Source of the DNA: Neoroseomonas lacus
GTDB taxonomy: Bacteria; Pseudomonadota; Alphaproteobacteria; Acetobacterales; Acetobacteraceae
Assembly: GCF_014644535.1 (NCBI RefSeq)
Contig: NZ_BMKW01000015.1
Location: forward strand, 62,001 to 126,000
DNA: 64,000 bases
Direction: 5' to 3'
Shown: positions 45,384 through 54,697 of the stretch, one piece after another
Layout of the letters: every line of letters starts with the position of its first letter
Position numbering within the stretch: position 1 is the stretch's first letter
Program-made: the position numbers and the translations under genes
The notes under the pieces: generated by a model
Database searches by the model: none
Told to the model about the DNA's origin: nothing
Seen by the model: only the letters and a program-made list of their open reading frames with translations

Positions 45384-46337
45384 TCAGGCCGGCGGCCGGT
45401 GCACCGTGGCGCGCAGGGCGTCGAGCACCGCATCCATCGCGGCCTGGAAACCCGGGCCGTCCAGGTAGCCATCCATCGCGCCGGTACGGTCGAGGAAGGT
45501 CTTCCAGGCCGGCTCCTGCATGCCGCGATGGAAGCGGACATGCAGCGTGGCGGTGACATCATCCGGCAGGCCCGCCGGTCCGCTGAGGCCCTTCATGTTC
45601 TCCACCACCACGTCCCAGCCCAGTTCGCGCAGCGTCGGCACATCGGGATAGACCGGGATGCGCTCGGCCGAGGCGACGGCGAGCGGCCGTACCTCGCCCG
45701 CCTGGGCGAGCCCGGCCATTTCCTCCGGCGCGAGCACGGCGAGTTCCACCGTGCCGGACATCAGCGCCTGCAAAGATGGCGCGCCGCCGGTATAGGGGAT
45801 GTGCAGCAGCTCAATCCCGGCGGATTGCGACAGCAACACGAACACCGCGTGGTAGATCGACCCGATGCCGGAGGAGGCATGCGGGATGCTCCCCGGTGCG
45901 CGCTTCGCCGCCTCGACCACCGCGGGCAGGTCGGCATAGCGGCCGCCCTTCTTTGCGACGATCACCAGGGGCTGGCGCGTCAGCCGGATGATGGCGCGAA
46001 ATGAGGTCTTGGGGTCATAGGGCAGGTCGCGGAAGGCGGGCAGCGAGGTGCTCTCGCTGCCGCCGGCGACCAGCAGGTTCAACCCGTCCGGCGTCATCCC
46101 CGCCATCTGTTGGGCGGCGATCGCGCCGCCGGCGCCGGGACGGTTGATGATCACGAGCGGCGCCGGAAAGAAGCGGGAGGAGGCCTCGGCGATCGCGCGC
46201 GCGGCGAGGTCCGCCCCACCGCCGGGCGCGAAGCCGACGATGAGCTGGATCGGGCGGGACGGCTCCCAGGCTGCGCGGGCGAGGCGCGGGGCGGCGAGCA
46301 GGCCGGCGGCGGCGAGCAATGTGCGACGGTTGGTCAT
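45384..46337 (-). CDS. Bug/TctC-family solute-binding protein
   Basis: 317 aa. Signal MTNRRTLLAAAGLLAAPRLARA. It has RPIQLIVGFAPGGGADLAARAIAE, INRPGAGGAIAAQQMAGMTPDG and the LLHIPYTGGAPSLQALMSGTVELAV segment. Second orphan Bug protein of the window. Ligand unknown, probably a carboxylate. Confidence 0.9.
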   Translation of the reverse strand: MTNRRTLLAAAGLLAAPRLARAAWEPSRPIQLIVGFAPGGGADLAARAIAEASSRFFPAPLVIINRPGAGGAIAAQQMAGMTPDGLNLLVAGGSESTSLPAFRDLPYDPKTSFRAIIRLTRQPLVIVAKKGGRYADLPAVVEAAKRAPGSIPHASSGIGSIYHAVFVLLSQSAGIELLHIPYTGGAPSLQALMSGTVELAVLAPEEMAGLAQAGEVRPLAVASAERIPVYPDVPTLRELGWDVVVENMKGLSGPAGLPDDVTATLHVRFHRGMQEPAWKTFLDRTGAMDGYLDGPGFQAAMDAVLDALRATVHRPPA

Positions 46338-46429
46338 GGCGTTTCTCTCCCGGACTGTTTGAGGGCAGCCTAGGCGGGGCGGGGAGGCGGGGAAAGATTG
46401 TTGCCGTCTTGCGCCGGCTCGCCGGCGGG

Positions 46430-46640
46430 ATGGAGGGCCGGCGAGGGCTTTGCCCTTTCAATTGACGTCGCGCCGCAACGCCAATGAGAGCCCGTGGCCG
46501 AAGGGCCTCTGGAAACCGATAACTCGTATTGGGCGATGGGGACTCTCGCGGAACCAAAGCCGTGTTGGGCCCGAGCACAACTTGCGGCGCTCCTCCCGCC
46601 CGCAATGTCAGGCTCCAGGTATTGGTGTCCGGGGCCTCTC
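46430..46640. repeat. Degenerate copy 7 of the bilateral palindromic repeat
   Basis: A weak P1-like GCGAGGGCTTTGCCCTTTC at the left, GAAACCGATAACTC as in copies 1 and 5, and CCAGGTATTGGTGTCCGGGGCC near 46614-46640, matching CCAAGTATTGGTGCCCAGAGGCC of copy 1. Hairpins P2-P4 are eroded. The rest of 46338-46725 has no gene. Confidence 0.45.
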
Positions 46641-46725
46641 CATTCCAAGCGCCATCGCGCGACTTGTTCGCGTCGCGTCGCCTCGCTAAGTTCCGCCCAG
46701 CCATTGGCACAACCATGAGGGCCGC

Positions 46726-46794
46726 GTGACCTTCTTCCGGCATTATCGCCAGCGTGGCCCTGTCGTCGCCCTGCAGATGCGTTTGCAGGGCTGA
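46726..46794 (+). CDS. 22-residue leader peptide upstream of the ABC-F gene
   Basis: GTG start with GAGGG 6 nt before it, then 22 codons beginning MTFFRHYRQRG and ending LQMRLQG, then TGA. The last codons overlap a 7-bp hairpin (46769-46790). The next 100 nt hold several hairpins before the ABC-F start. Short, basic leader peptides that stall ribosomes commonly control ABC-F and other ribosome-protection genes. This role is inferred from layout only. Confidence 0.55.
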   Translation: MTFFRHYRQRGPVVALQMRLQG

Positions 46795-46874
46795 TCAGGG
46801 TACGGACCCCAGCGTCCTTCTTCCCGGTCGGCTCATAGCCGGAACACCCGTTCCGCGCACGCAACTCGCGTGCG
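46769..46874 (+). promoter_or_regulatory. Putative attenuator hairpins upstream of the ABC-F gene
   Basis: H1 CCCTGCA/TGCAGGG (46769-46790) covers the leader end. H2 GGGT-ACGG-ACCC (46798-46809). H3 CGGAAC/GTTCCG (46840-46855). H4 CGCACGC-AACTC-GCGTGCG (46856-46874). H4 can be extended by pairing GTTCC (46850-46854) with GGGAC (46878-46882), which excludes H3. H4 ends 9 nt before the GAGGAAG ribosome site of the ABC-F gene, so folding could control its translation. Confidence 0.5.
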
Positions 46875-46898
46875 GGCGGGACCGAGGAAGACAACACC

Positions 46899-48419
46899 AT
46901 GTCCTTGATCTCCATCCGATCGCTCGGCATCACGCTCGGCGTCCCGCTGTTTTCCAATCTCGACCTCACCGTGCATCCGGGCGACCGGATTGGCCTTGTC
47001 GCCGCCAATGGCCGCGGCAAATCGACGCTGCTGCGCTGCCTGGCCGGCCTCGTGGAGCCAACCGACGGCAGCCTTCGATATGCGCGCAATGCTCGGGTCA
47101 CGCTGATGCTGCAGGACCCGGGCGCCGACCTCCTGGCGCTGCCGATCCGCGATGTCGTGCTGGAGGAATTACCGGTCGACACCCGCGCCTGGGAGGCTTG
47201 GCGCGCCGATGTCGCGCTGGAAGCGATGGATACTCCCGCCGAACTCTGGGACCGCCCGCTCGGCGAGCTCAGCGGCGGCTGGCAACGGATGGTCCTGCTT
47301 GCCCGCGCCTGGTTGACCGAACCTGACATCCTGCTGATGGACGAGCCGACCAACCATCTCGACCTCCAGCGGATCGGGCAGTTGCAGCGCTGGATGGCCG
47401 CCCGGCCGAAGGACACGGCCATCATCATCGCCAGCCATGACCGCGCCTTCCTCGATGCCGTCACCAACCGGACACTGTTCCTGCGCGGCGAGGCCTCGGT
47501 GGATTTCGCGCTGCCCTATTCGCCGGCCCGCGCCAGCCTCGACGAGGCGGACGCCGCGACGGCCCGTCGCCATGAGACCGATCTGCGCCAGGCCGACCAG
47601 CTGCGGCGCCAGGCCGCCAAGCTCCACAATATCGGCGTGAATTCGGGGTCCGACTTGCTGACGGTGAAGACCCGGCAGCTGAAGGACCGCGCCGAGCGCA
47701 TCGAAACCGCCGCACGCCCGGCGCATCGCGAGGCATCGGCCGGCAGGATCCGGTTGGCGGAAAGCGGCACCGACGCCAAGGTCCTGCTGGCCATGAACGA
47801 GTTGCGCGTGACGACGCCGGCCGGGCAGCGCCTGTTCGCCACCGGCAAGTTGTGGGTGCATCCCGGCGACCGCGTGGTGCTGCTCGGCCGGAACGGCGCC
47901 GGCAAGTCATGCCTGCTCGACCTCGTCACGCGCGCGATGCGCGGCGAGGCCTGCGAGGGCCTGCGCTGCAACCCGTCGGTCATTCCCGGCATCTGCGACC
48001 AGACGCTGAGCCACCTGCGCCCGGAGGAGAAGCTGCACCGGGTGATCGCGGACCGCTTCGAGGTGGGCGAACAACGCATCCGGGCGCTGCTGGCCGGGGC
48101 CGGGTTTCCGGTCGAGCAGCAATCCCGCACCGTCGCCGTGCTGTCCGGTGGCCAGCGGGCGCGGCTTGCCATGCTGGTGCTGCGGCTGGAACAGCCGAAT
48201 TTCTACCTCCTCGACGAGCCGACCAACCACTTGGACATCGACGGGCAGGAGGCGCTGGAGTGGGAACTCAACCGCGGCGAGGCGGCCTGCCTATTGGTGT
48301 CCCACGACCGCCGCTTCGTCACGAATGTCGGCAACCGCTTCTGGCTGATCGAGCGCGGGCGTCTGGTCGAGGTCGATGCCCCCGATGCGTTCTTCGAGGC
48401 TGCGATGAACGAGCGGTAG
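46899..48419 (+). CDS. ABC-F family ATPase (ribosome-associated)
   Basis: 506 aa with two ABC modules and no membrane segment. Module 1: ANGRGKSTLLR, LSGGWQRMVLLA, LLMDEPTNHLD. Module 2: GRNGAGKSCLLD, LSGGQRARLAML, LLDEPTNHLD. The linker (residues ~200-290) is charged, as in ABC-F proteins that act at the ribosomal E site as translation factors or antibiotic-protection factors. The leader ORF and hairpins upstream favour a drug- or stalling-inducible role. Which subfamily it belongs to cannot be told by eye. Confidence 0.88.
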   Translation: MSLISIRSLGITLGVPLFSNLDLTVHPGDRIGLVAANGRGKSTLLRCLAGLVEPTDGSLRYARNARVTLMLQDPGADLLALPIRDVVLEELPVDTRAWEAWRADVALEAMDTPAELWDRPLGELSGGWQRMVLLARAWLTEPDILLMDEPTNHLDLQRIGQLQRWMAARPKDTAIIIASHDRAFLDAVTNRTLFLRGEASVDFALPYSPARASLDEADAATARRHETDLRQADQLRRQAAKLHNIGVNSGSDLLTVKTRQLKDRAERIETAARPAHREASAGRIRLAESGTDAKVLLAMNELRVTTPAGQRLFATGKLWVHPGDRVVLLGRNGAGKSCLLDLVTRAMRGEACEGLRCNPSVIPGICDQTLSHLRPEEKLHRVIADRFEVGEQRIRALLAGAGFPVEQQSRTVAVLSGGQRARLAMLVLRLEQPNFYLLDEPTNHLDIDGQEALEWELNRGEAACLLVSHDRRFVTNVGNRFWLIERGRLVEVDAPDAFFEAAMNER

Positions 48420-48445
48420 CGGCGGCGCTACCCTGCCGCCAGTCC

Positions 48446-49264
48446 TTACATCGCGGCGCCGGCCCGGCGCAGCGATGGGTCGAACGGATTGATCCCGCGC
48501 CCGATCCCGGCCGCTTCGCGCTTCAGCATCTCGGCCATCACCGCGCGGCGGTCGGGCGTCAGCCGGTCGGTGGTGGTGCCGATGCTGATCGCGGCGACGG
48601 CGCGGCCATCCTGGTCGAAGATCGGCGCGCCGAGGCCGGCCATGCCGGGGATCAGCCCCGCCGCCCCGCCGCAATAGCCATCCCGCCGCACCGCAGCGAG
48701 TTCGGCACGCAGCGTCGCCTCGTCCGGTCCGCCGATGTCGCTGATGCGCGGCAGGTTGTGGCGGATCACCTCATCCTGCTCGGCCGGGGGCAGGAAGGCG
48801 AGAATGGCGGTCGAACCCTGGCCGATGCCAAGCGGCACGCGCCCGCCGATATCCCCGGTGAAGGAACGGATCGGCAGCGAGCCCGCGCTGCGCTCGATGC
48901 AGATGGCGTCGTAGCCATTGTGCACCAGCAGGAACAGCGTCTCGCCCAGGGAGGCGGTCAGGCGCAGCAGCGTCGGCCGCGCCAGGTCGCGCAGGCCGAG
49001 CGTGTCGCCCGCCCGCGCCGCCAGCACGAACAGTCCAAGGCCGAGCGTGTAGCGCTTGGACCGCGCATCGAAGGCCACGGCGCCCTCGGCGGCCAGCGCC
49101 CGCAGCATGCGATGGACGGACGGGCGTGGCAGGCCGGCGCGGTTCGCGATCTCGGTGAGCCTGGCCCCGCCCGGACCGCTGTCGCCGAGCAGGCGGAGCA
49201 GGCCGAAGGCGCGGGCCAGCCCGCCGGTTGAGGTATCCTGCGACAATTCCGACACGCGACTCAT
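48446..49264 (-). CDS. IclR-family transcriptional regulator
   Basis: 272 aa. N-terminal winged helix (LARAFGLLRLLGDSG, LTEIANRAGLPRPSVHRMLRALAAEGAV) and a C-terminal effector domain (TLFLLVHNGYDAICIERSAGS, VPLGIGQGSTAILAFL, GMAGLGAPIFDQDGRAVAAISI). It diverges from the hydantoinase operon across an AT-rich 150-bp region with an inverted repeat, so it very likely controls that operon. I start at MSRVSELSQDTSTGG; an upstream ATG at 49318 would read through the promoter. Confidence 0.92.
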   Translation of the reverse strand: MSRVSELSQDTSTGGLARAFGLLRLLGDSGPGGARLTEIANRAGLPRPSVHRMLRALAAEGAVAFDARSKRYTLGLGLFVLAARAGDTLGLRDLARPTLLRLTASLGETLFLLVHNGYDAICIERSAGSLPIRSFTGDIGGRVPLGIGQGSTAILAFLPPAEQDEVIRHNLPRISDIGGPDEATLRAELAAVRRDGYCGGAAGLIPGMAGLGAPIFDQDGRAVAAISIGTTTDRLTPDRRAVMAEMLKREAAGIGRGINPFDPSLRRAGAAM

Positions 49265-49287
49265 TTCCTTGACTCTATCGATAAAAA

Positions 49288-49313
49288 TTCCGTTGAGAGA
49301 AAATATAACGGAA
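49288..49313. promoter_or_regulatory. Inverted repeat, likely IclR operator
   Basis: TTCCGTT (49288-49294) and AACGGAA (49307-49313), a perfect 7-bp inverted repeat with a 12-nt AT-rich centre, between the IclR and hyuA-type starts. The 49265-49340 stretch is strikingly AT-rich for this genome, fitting a divergent promoter. Confidence 0.55.
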
Positions 49314-49414
49314 AACATCTCGTCCTGAGGAAATAAATGCTTGCCGGCAGGGGAATTGCAACAGGATAGTCATACCGCGCAAGGCGCGATCATCCGCGAT
49401 AGGGAAGCAGCTTC

Positions 49415-51484
49415 ATGGCCCGTTGGCGTGTTGGCGTGGATTCGGGCGGTACCTTCACCGATGTCTGCCTCTTCGATGAGGAGGACGGGCGGGTCGAGGT
49501 GTGGAAGGTCTCTTCCACCCCCGATGACCCATCCCGCGGCATCGCCCAGGGGGTCGAGGAAGGCATGCGTCGCGTCGCCCCCGAGGCCGCGCAGCCGGGC
49601 GCGCCGGTGACGTATTTCGGCCATGGCACCACGGTTGCGACCAATGCGCTGATCCAGCATCGCGGCGTGAAGACGGGCTTGGTGACGACCGACGGCTTCC
49701 GCGACCTGCTCGAGATCGGCCGGCAGAAGCGCCCCGACCTCTACGACATGCAGGCGGACAAGCCGCCGACGCTGGTGTCGCGTGACCTGCGCCAGGAAGT
49801 GCCGGAACGCGTGTGCCACGATGGCCGCATCGACCTACCGCTGGATGAGGCGCGCATGCGCGTCGCCGCGAAGGCGTTGAAGGAAGCGGGGGTGAAGGCG
49901 ATTGCTGTCTCCTTCCTCTACGGCTTCATCCGGCCGGAGCATGAACAGCGCGCCGTTGCCATCCTGCGCGAGGAAATGCCCGACGTCTTCATTAGCGCCG
50001 GCCACGAGATCGCCCCGGAATTCCGCGAATTCGAACGGCTCTCGACCGTGGTGCTGAACGCCTACCTCGGGCCGGTCATGCGCAATTACATCGAGCGCCT
50101 GACGCCGCGACTGCGCGACCTCGGCATGACAGCGACGCCGCATCTGACGCAATCCAATGGCGGCGTCATCGGCTTCGGCACGGCGGCCGAGATGCCGGTG
50201 CGCGCGGTGTTGTCCGGCCCGTCCACCGGCGTCGTCGGCGCCCAGGCGATCGGCCGCGTCGCGGGCTTCGAGGATCTGATCACCTTCGACATGGGCGGCA
50301 CCTCCACCGATGTCGCGCTGCTCAATGGCGGACATTGCAAGCTGACCTCGGAGGCCATGGTGCATGGCTATCCGATCAAGGCGCCGATGCTCGACATCCA
50401 CACGGTCGGCGCCGGCGGCGGGTCGATCGCCTATATCGATGGCGGCGGGCTGCTGAAGGTCGGGCCGCGCAGCTGCGGCGCCGATCCGGGGCCGGTCTGC
50501 TACGACCGCGGCAACACGGAACCGGCGACGACCGACGCCAATGTCGTGCTGCAGACGCTGAACCCCGAATACCTGCTCGCCGGCCGCATGAAGGTGGACC
50601 AGGCGCTGGCCAAGGCGTCCATCGCCAGGCTGGCGGAAAGGCTCGGCCTCGGCGTGATGGAGACGGCGCAGGGCATCATCTCCGTCGTCACCGCCAACAT
50701 GGCGCGCGCGATCCGGGTGATCTCGGTGCAGCGCGGCTATGACCCGCGCGACTACACGATGATGGCCTTCGGCGGCGCCGGGCCGCTGCATGCGGCGCGG
50801 CTGGCGCGCGAACTCGACATGAAGCGCGTGCTGGTGCCGCCTTATCCTGGCATCCTCTGCGCCATGGGGCTGCTGCTGACCGACCTGCGCGCCGATTTCG
50901 CCGCGACGAAACTGCTGCCGGCGACGGCGGAGTCAGTTGGTGATGTCGCCGCCGCCTTCGATGGGTTGGTGACGCGTGCCGAGGAATGGTTCCGCCATGA
51001 GGAGATCGCCGCCGGCGACCGCCACATGACCCGCACGGCCGATATGCGCTATGCAGGGCAGAACTACGAACTCGCCGTGCCGCTGCCCGATGGGCCGGTG
51101 ACGGCGGCGACCATCGCGACTCTCGCCGAAGGTTTCGCCGAGGCCCACAAGCAGCGCTACGGCTTCATCGCCGAGGGCGAACCGGTGCAGCTGGTCACGC
51201 TGCGCCTGGAAGCCACGGGCAGCGTGAAGAAGGCGGAACTGAAATCGTATCCCGATGCCGGTCCGGATGCCTCCGGCGCTATCATCGGCGAACGCGATGT
51301 CTGGTTCCCCGAGGCCGGCGCCTTCGTCCACACGCCGATCTACAGCCGCGAGAAGCTCGCACCCGGCAACCTCTTCACCGGCCCGGCGATCGTCGAGCAG
51401 ATGGACACCACCACCGTCGTGCTGCCCGGCATGCACGCCCGCGTGGATGCTTACCTGAACCTGATCCTGGAGGTGACGGCATGA
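49415..51484 (+). CDS. Hydantoinase/oxoprolinase subunit A
   Basis: 689 aa. ASKHA-type ATPase motifs GVDSGGTFTDVCLFDEE at the N-terminus and LITFDMGGTSTDVALLNGG near residue 290, FGHGTTVATNALIQ, GAGGGSIAYIDGGGLLKVGP and AFGGAGPLHAARLA. With subunit B it carries out ATP-dependent opening of a cyclic amide such as 5-oxoproline or an N-methylhydantoin, or acts as an acetone-carboxylase relative. First gene of a ten-gene operon; AGGGAAG lies 7 nt before the ATG. Confidence 0.92.
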   Translation: MARWRVGVDSGGTFTDVCLFDEEDGRVEVWKVSSTPDDPSRGIAQGVEEGMRRVAPEAAQPGAPVTYFGHGTTVATNALIQHRGVKTGLVTTDGFRDLLEIGRQKRPDLYDMQADKPPTLVSRDLRQEVPERVCHDGRIDLPLDEARMRVAAKALKEAGVKAIAVSFLYGFIRPEHEQRAVAILREEMPDVFISAGHEIAPEFREFERLSTVVLNAYLGPVMRNYIERLTPRLRDLGMTATPHLTQSNGGVIGFGTAAEMPVRAVLSGPSTGVVGAQAIGRVAGFEDLITFDMGGTSTDVALLNGGHCKLTSEAMVHGYPIKAPMLDIHTVGAGGGSIAYIDGGGLLKVGPRSCGADPGPVCYDRGNTEPATTDANVVLQTLNPEYLLAGRMKVDQALAKASIARLAERLGLGVMETAQGIISVVTANMARAIRVISVQRGYDPRDYTMMAFGGAGPLHAARLARELDMKRVLVPPYPGILCAMGLLLTDLRADFAATKLLPATAESVGDVAAAFDGLVTRAEEWFRHEEIAAGDRHMTRTADMRYAGQNYELAVPLPDGPVTAATIATLAEGFAEAHKQRYGFIAEGEPVQLVTLRLEATGSVKKAELKSYPDAGPDASGAIIGERDVWFPEAGAFVHTPIYSREKLAPGNLFTGPAIVEQMDTTTVVLPGMHARVDAYLNLILEVTA

Positions 51485-53130
51485 ACGACGCGCCCGCGAC
51501 CCACGCGCCCGTGCTGGACCCGATCACCGTCGAGGTGATCGGCGCCGCGCTCTCCTCCATCGTCGAGGAGACCGGGGAGGCGCTGATCCGCGCCTCCTAC
51601 TCCACCAACATCAAGGAACGGCGGGACTGCTCGACGGCGCTGTTCGACACCGCCGGCAACACGCTCTGCCAGGCCGAGCACATTCCGATCCACCTCGGCA
51701 GCTTCATCGGCATCGTGCCGCACATCATGAAGAAGCACCGGGTTGAGGAGATGCAGCCTGGCGACGTGTTTGTCGGCAATGACGCCTATGAAGGCGGCGG
51801 CACGCACCTGCCCGACATCGTGCTGGCCGAGCCGATCTTCGTCGATGGCGCGATCGTCGCCTGGACGGTGAACCTCGCCCACCATTCCGACTTCGCCGAT
51901 CGGGGGCACGCCCATATCTATCAGGAAGGCCTGCGTATTCCGCCGGTGCGGCTGTATCGCGCCGGGGAACTGCAGAAGGATGTGCTCGACCTCATCCTGC
52001 TGAACTGCCAGGTGCCGCGCGAACGCCTCTCGGACCTGCGTGCGCAGATGGCGGCGAACCGCGTCGGCGTGCAGCGCTTCCAGGCGCTGTGCACGAAGTA
52101 CGGCACAGCGGTGGTGCTGGCCGCGGGTGCCGCGTTGCTCGACTATGCCGAGCGCAAGATGCGCGCCGGCATCGCCGCCATGCCCGACGGAACCTGGACC
52201 TTCGAGGATGTCTTCGAAAGCACCGAGGTCACCGAGCATCTGCCGCTGAAGGTCCGCGTCACCATCCAGGGCGATGCGATGGCGCTGCATTTCGACAGCC
52301 CGAAGCAGTTGCGCGCCGGGCTGAACATGACCTGGACCGCGCTCGCCGCGACCGCCTACTACGTCGTGAAATCGGTGGTCGATCCGACCATCCTGCCCAA
52401 TGCCGGCCTCGCGCGGCCGCTGACGGTCACCGCGCCCAATGGAACCGTGCTGAACTGCGCGCATCCGGCCGCGGTGAATGGCCGCGTGCAAACCTGCCAG
52501 CGCGTGTCGGACCTCATCATCGGTGCGCTGGCGCAGGCGGTGCCGGAACGCGTAACGGCCTGTTCCAACTCCGTCTGTACCGTGGCGACCTTCATCGGGC
52601 AGCGGCCGGATGATGGCGCGATCTGGGTGTATCTGGAGACGATGGGCGGTGGTGCCGGCGCGCGCGCGACGAAGGACGGGCTCGACGGCGTGCATGTGCA
52701 TGTCACCAACACTTCCAACCTGCCTGTCGAGGCGCTGGAGATTGAGTACCCGCTGACGCTGCTGCGCTATGAACTGGTGGATGATTCGGGTGGCGTCGGT
52801 CAGTTCCGCGGCGGGATGGGGCTGCGCCGCGTTTATCGTGCCGACCAGGATTGCCGCGTACGCGTCGATGTATCGCGACTGACCTCGAGCTCCTGGGGGC
52901 TGCTCGGTGGTGGTGCCGGCGGGCATGGCGCCATCGAATGCGGCCCCGGCGTGGTGTTCGACAAGGACAATGCGGTGCTGAAGGCGGGCCAGTGGTTCGC
53001 CGTGGTCAGCCCCGGCGCCGGCGGCTACGGCCCGCCGAACAAGCGCGACAGCGCCGCCGTGGCGCGCGACCTGGCCGAAGGCGCGATCGGGCAGAAGACG
53101 GCACGCGATATCTACCGCTACGCTGGGTGA
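51481..53130 (+). CDS. Hydantoinase/oxoprolinase subunit B
   Basis: 549 aa. It has DPITVEVIGAALSSIVEETGEAL, SYSTNIKERRDCSTALFD, a segment GDVFVGNDAYEGGGTHLPDI (metal-site region), WTVNLAHHSDFAD and the Gly-rich C-terminal GGVGQFRGGMGLRRVY. It partners the A subunit, whose stop it overlaps by 4 bases. The true cyclic-amide substrate cannot be deduced from sequence. Confidence 0.93.
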   Translation: MNDAPATHAPVLDPITVEVIGAALSSIVEETGEALIRASYSTNIKERRDCSTALFDTAGNTLCQAEHIPIHLGSFIGIVPHIMKKHRVEEMQPGDVFVGNDAYEGGGTHLPDIVLAEPIFVDGAIVAWTVNLAHHSDFADRGHAHIYQEGLRIPPVRLYRAGELQKDVLDLILLNCQVPRERLSDLRAQMAANRVGVQRFQALCTKYGTAVVLAAGAALLDYAERKMRAGIAAMPDGTWTFEDVFESTEVTEHLPLKVRVTIQGDAMALHFDSPKQLRAGLNMTWTALAATAYYVVKSVVDPTILPNAGLARPLTVTAPNGTVLNCAHPAAVNGRVQTCQRVSDLIIGALAQAVPERVTACSNSVCTVATFIGQRPDDGAIWVYLETMGGGAGARATKDGLDGVHVHVTNTSNLPVEALEIEYPLTLLRYELVDDSGGVGQFRGGMGLRRVYRADQDCRVRVDVSRLTSSSWGLLGGGAGGHGAIECGPGVVFDKDNAVLKAGQWFAVVSPGAGGYGPPNKRDSAAVARDLAEGAIGQKTARDIYRYAG

Positions 53131-53172
53131 ACCAAGGCTTCGTCTGGGCAACAAGAAACAGGAGTGCTGAGC

Positions 53173-54693
53173 ATGGGTCCGACCGTTTCCCGCCGCGCCG
53201 TCATGGCCGGCGCCGCAAGTCTGCCGTTCCTGCGTGCCCCCGGCGCCCGCGCCGGCACGCCTGGCGAGCTGACCTTCGGCTTGTCATCCTTCCCGCCCAG
53301 CATCCAGCCCTGGCAGAACACCGGCACCGCTGCCGCGACGATCAAGCTGATGATCTATCGCGGCCTGACCTCTTACGCGCCGGATGGGTCGCTGCGCGGG
53401 GAACTCGCCGAATCCTGGCAACCGATCGGCACCCAAGGCTGGGAATTCAAGCTGCGCGACGCGCGCTTCCAGAACGGCGAGAAGGTGACTTCAGCCGATG
53501 TGAAGTGGACCATCGAACAGATCGCCGCGGAACGCTCCACCGCCTATTTCCGTTCTGAGATGCAGGGCGTCGAGCGGGTGGAGACGCCGGATGACCGCAC
53601 CGTGCGCATCATCCTGAAAAGCCCGGTGGCGACGCTGCCGATCATGATGGCGTCCTACCACCTGCCGATCATCTCGCGGAACTCGCCGCGCGGGACTTCC
53701 GTCGGCGCCGGACCATTCATGATCAAGGCGCAGGAACGCGGCGTCTCGCTGGAACTGGAGCCCTTCACCGGCTTCCACCGCGCCGGCCTGCCCAAGCTGA
53801 AGCGCATCCGCGCCATCGCCTATGCCGACGAGAATCTGCGCGTCGCAGCGCTTCGTTCGGGCGACGTGGACCTCATCGAATACGTGCCCTGGCAGTCGAT
53901 GGACGCGATCGCGGCCGATCCGGCGCTGAGCCTGGACACCGTCGATGGCGCCTTCATGTTCCTGGTGTTCAACGGCTCGCGCCCGCCCTTCAACGACCCG
54001 CGCGTGCGCAAGGCCGTCGCCCACGCCATCAAGCGTGACGAGCTGGTGCGCGCCGCCTTCTTCGGTCGCGGTTCGCCGCTCCAGCAGCTGCCCGTCGCCG
54101 AATCGAGCCCCTTCTACAATGCCGAATTCAAGGATGGCTGGAAGTACGACCCAGACCTGTCGAAGCGCCTTCTGGCGGAGGCCGGGCATGCCGGCGGCAT
54201 ATCCTGCTCGCTGCTGTCCACTGCGCAATACGGCATGCACAAGGACACGGCGGAGGTGGTGCAGCAGCACCTCGCGGCCGTGGGCATCCGCGCCGAGTTG
54301 AACATGCCCGATTGGGCGACGCGCGTGGCCATCGGCAATCGCGGCCAGTACGACGTTGCCGTGATGGGTACCGCCGCCGACAGCAACGACCCCGACGGCA
54401 TCGCCAACTTCATCGACGGGTCGCTCTCGCCCTCCTATGTCCGCAGCTTCAACCTGAAGATCGACCGGATCACCGAGTTGCTCGCCGCCGGGCGTGCCGA
54501 GTTCGACCAGGCGAAGCGCCGGGACATCTATCGCGAGGTCGAGCGCATCGCCATCGAGCAGGCGCCGATGGTCGGGCTGACTTGGCGCAGCCAGGGCTAC
54601 GCCATGCGCAAGCAGGTGACGGGCTTCAAGAATTTGCCGGGGGCACTGACCTTCTATTCGGGCCTGACCTTCGAAACCACCGACGTGGCCTGA
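53173..54693 (+). CDS. Peptide/opine-class ABC substrate-binding protein
   Basis: 506 aa. Tat-like signal VSRRAVMAGAASLPFLRAPGARA. SBP_bac_5 features: IYRGLTSYAPDGSLRGELAESW, RFQNGEKVTSADVKWTIEQI, GAGPFMI and VFNGSRPPFNDPRVRKAVAHAI. It feeds the permeases that follow. The start at 53173 places AGGAG at the right distance. A GTG at 53164 is less likely. Confidence 0.93.
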   Translation: MGPTVSRRAVMAGAASLPFLRAPGARAGTPGELTFGLSSFPPSIQPWQNTGTAAATIKLMIYRGLTSYAPDGSLRGELAESWQPIGTQGWEFKLRDARFQNGEKVTSADVKWTIEQIAAERSTAYFRSEMQGVERVETPDDRTVRIILKSPVATLPIMMASYHLPIISRNSPRGTSVGAGPFMIKAQERGVSLELEPFTGFHRAGLPKLKRIRAIAYADENLRVAALRSGDVDLIEYVPWQSMDAIAADPALSLDTVDGAFMFLVFNGSRPPFNDPRVRKAVAHAIKRDELVRAAFFGRGSPLQQLPVAESSPFYNAEFKDGWKYDPDLSKRLLAEAGHAGGISCSLLSTAQYGMHKDTAEVVQQHLAAVGIRAELNMPDWATRVAIGNRGQYDVAVMGTAADSNDPDGIANFIDGSLSPSYVRSFNLKIDRITELLAAGRAEFDQAKRRDIYREVERIAIEQAPMVGLTWRSQGYAMRKQVTGFKNLPGALTFYSGLTFETTDVA

Positions 54694-54697
54694 CGCC

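Noticed and set aside
46712..46729. ATG AGG GCC GCG TGA mini-ORF (four codons) before the leader peptide
   Set aside because: Too short to judge and overlapping the leader's ribosome site; noted only because it overlaps GTG 46726.
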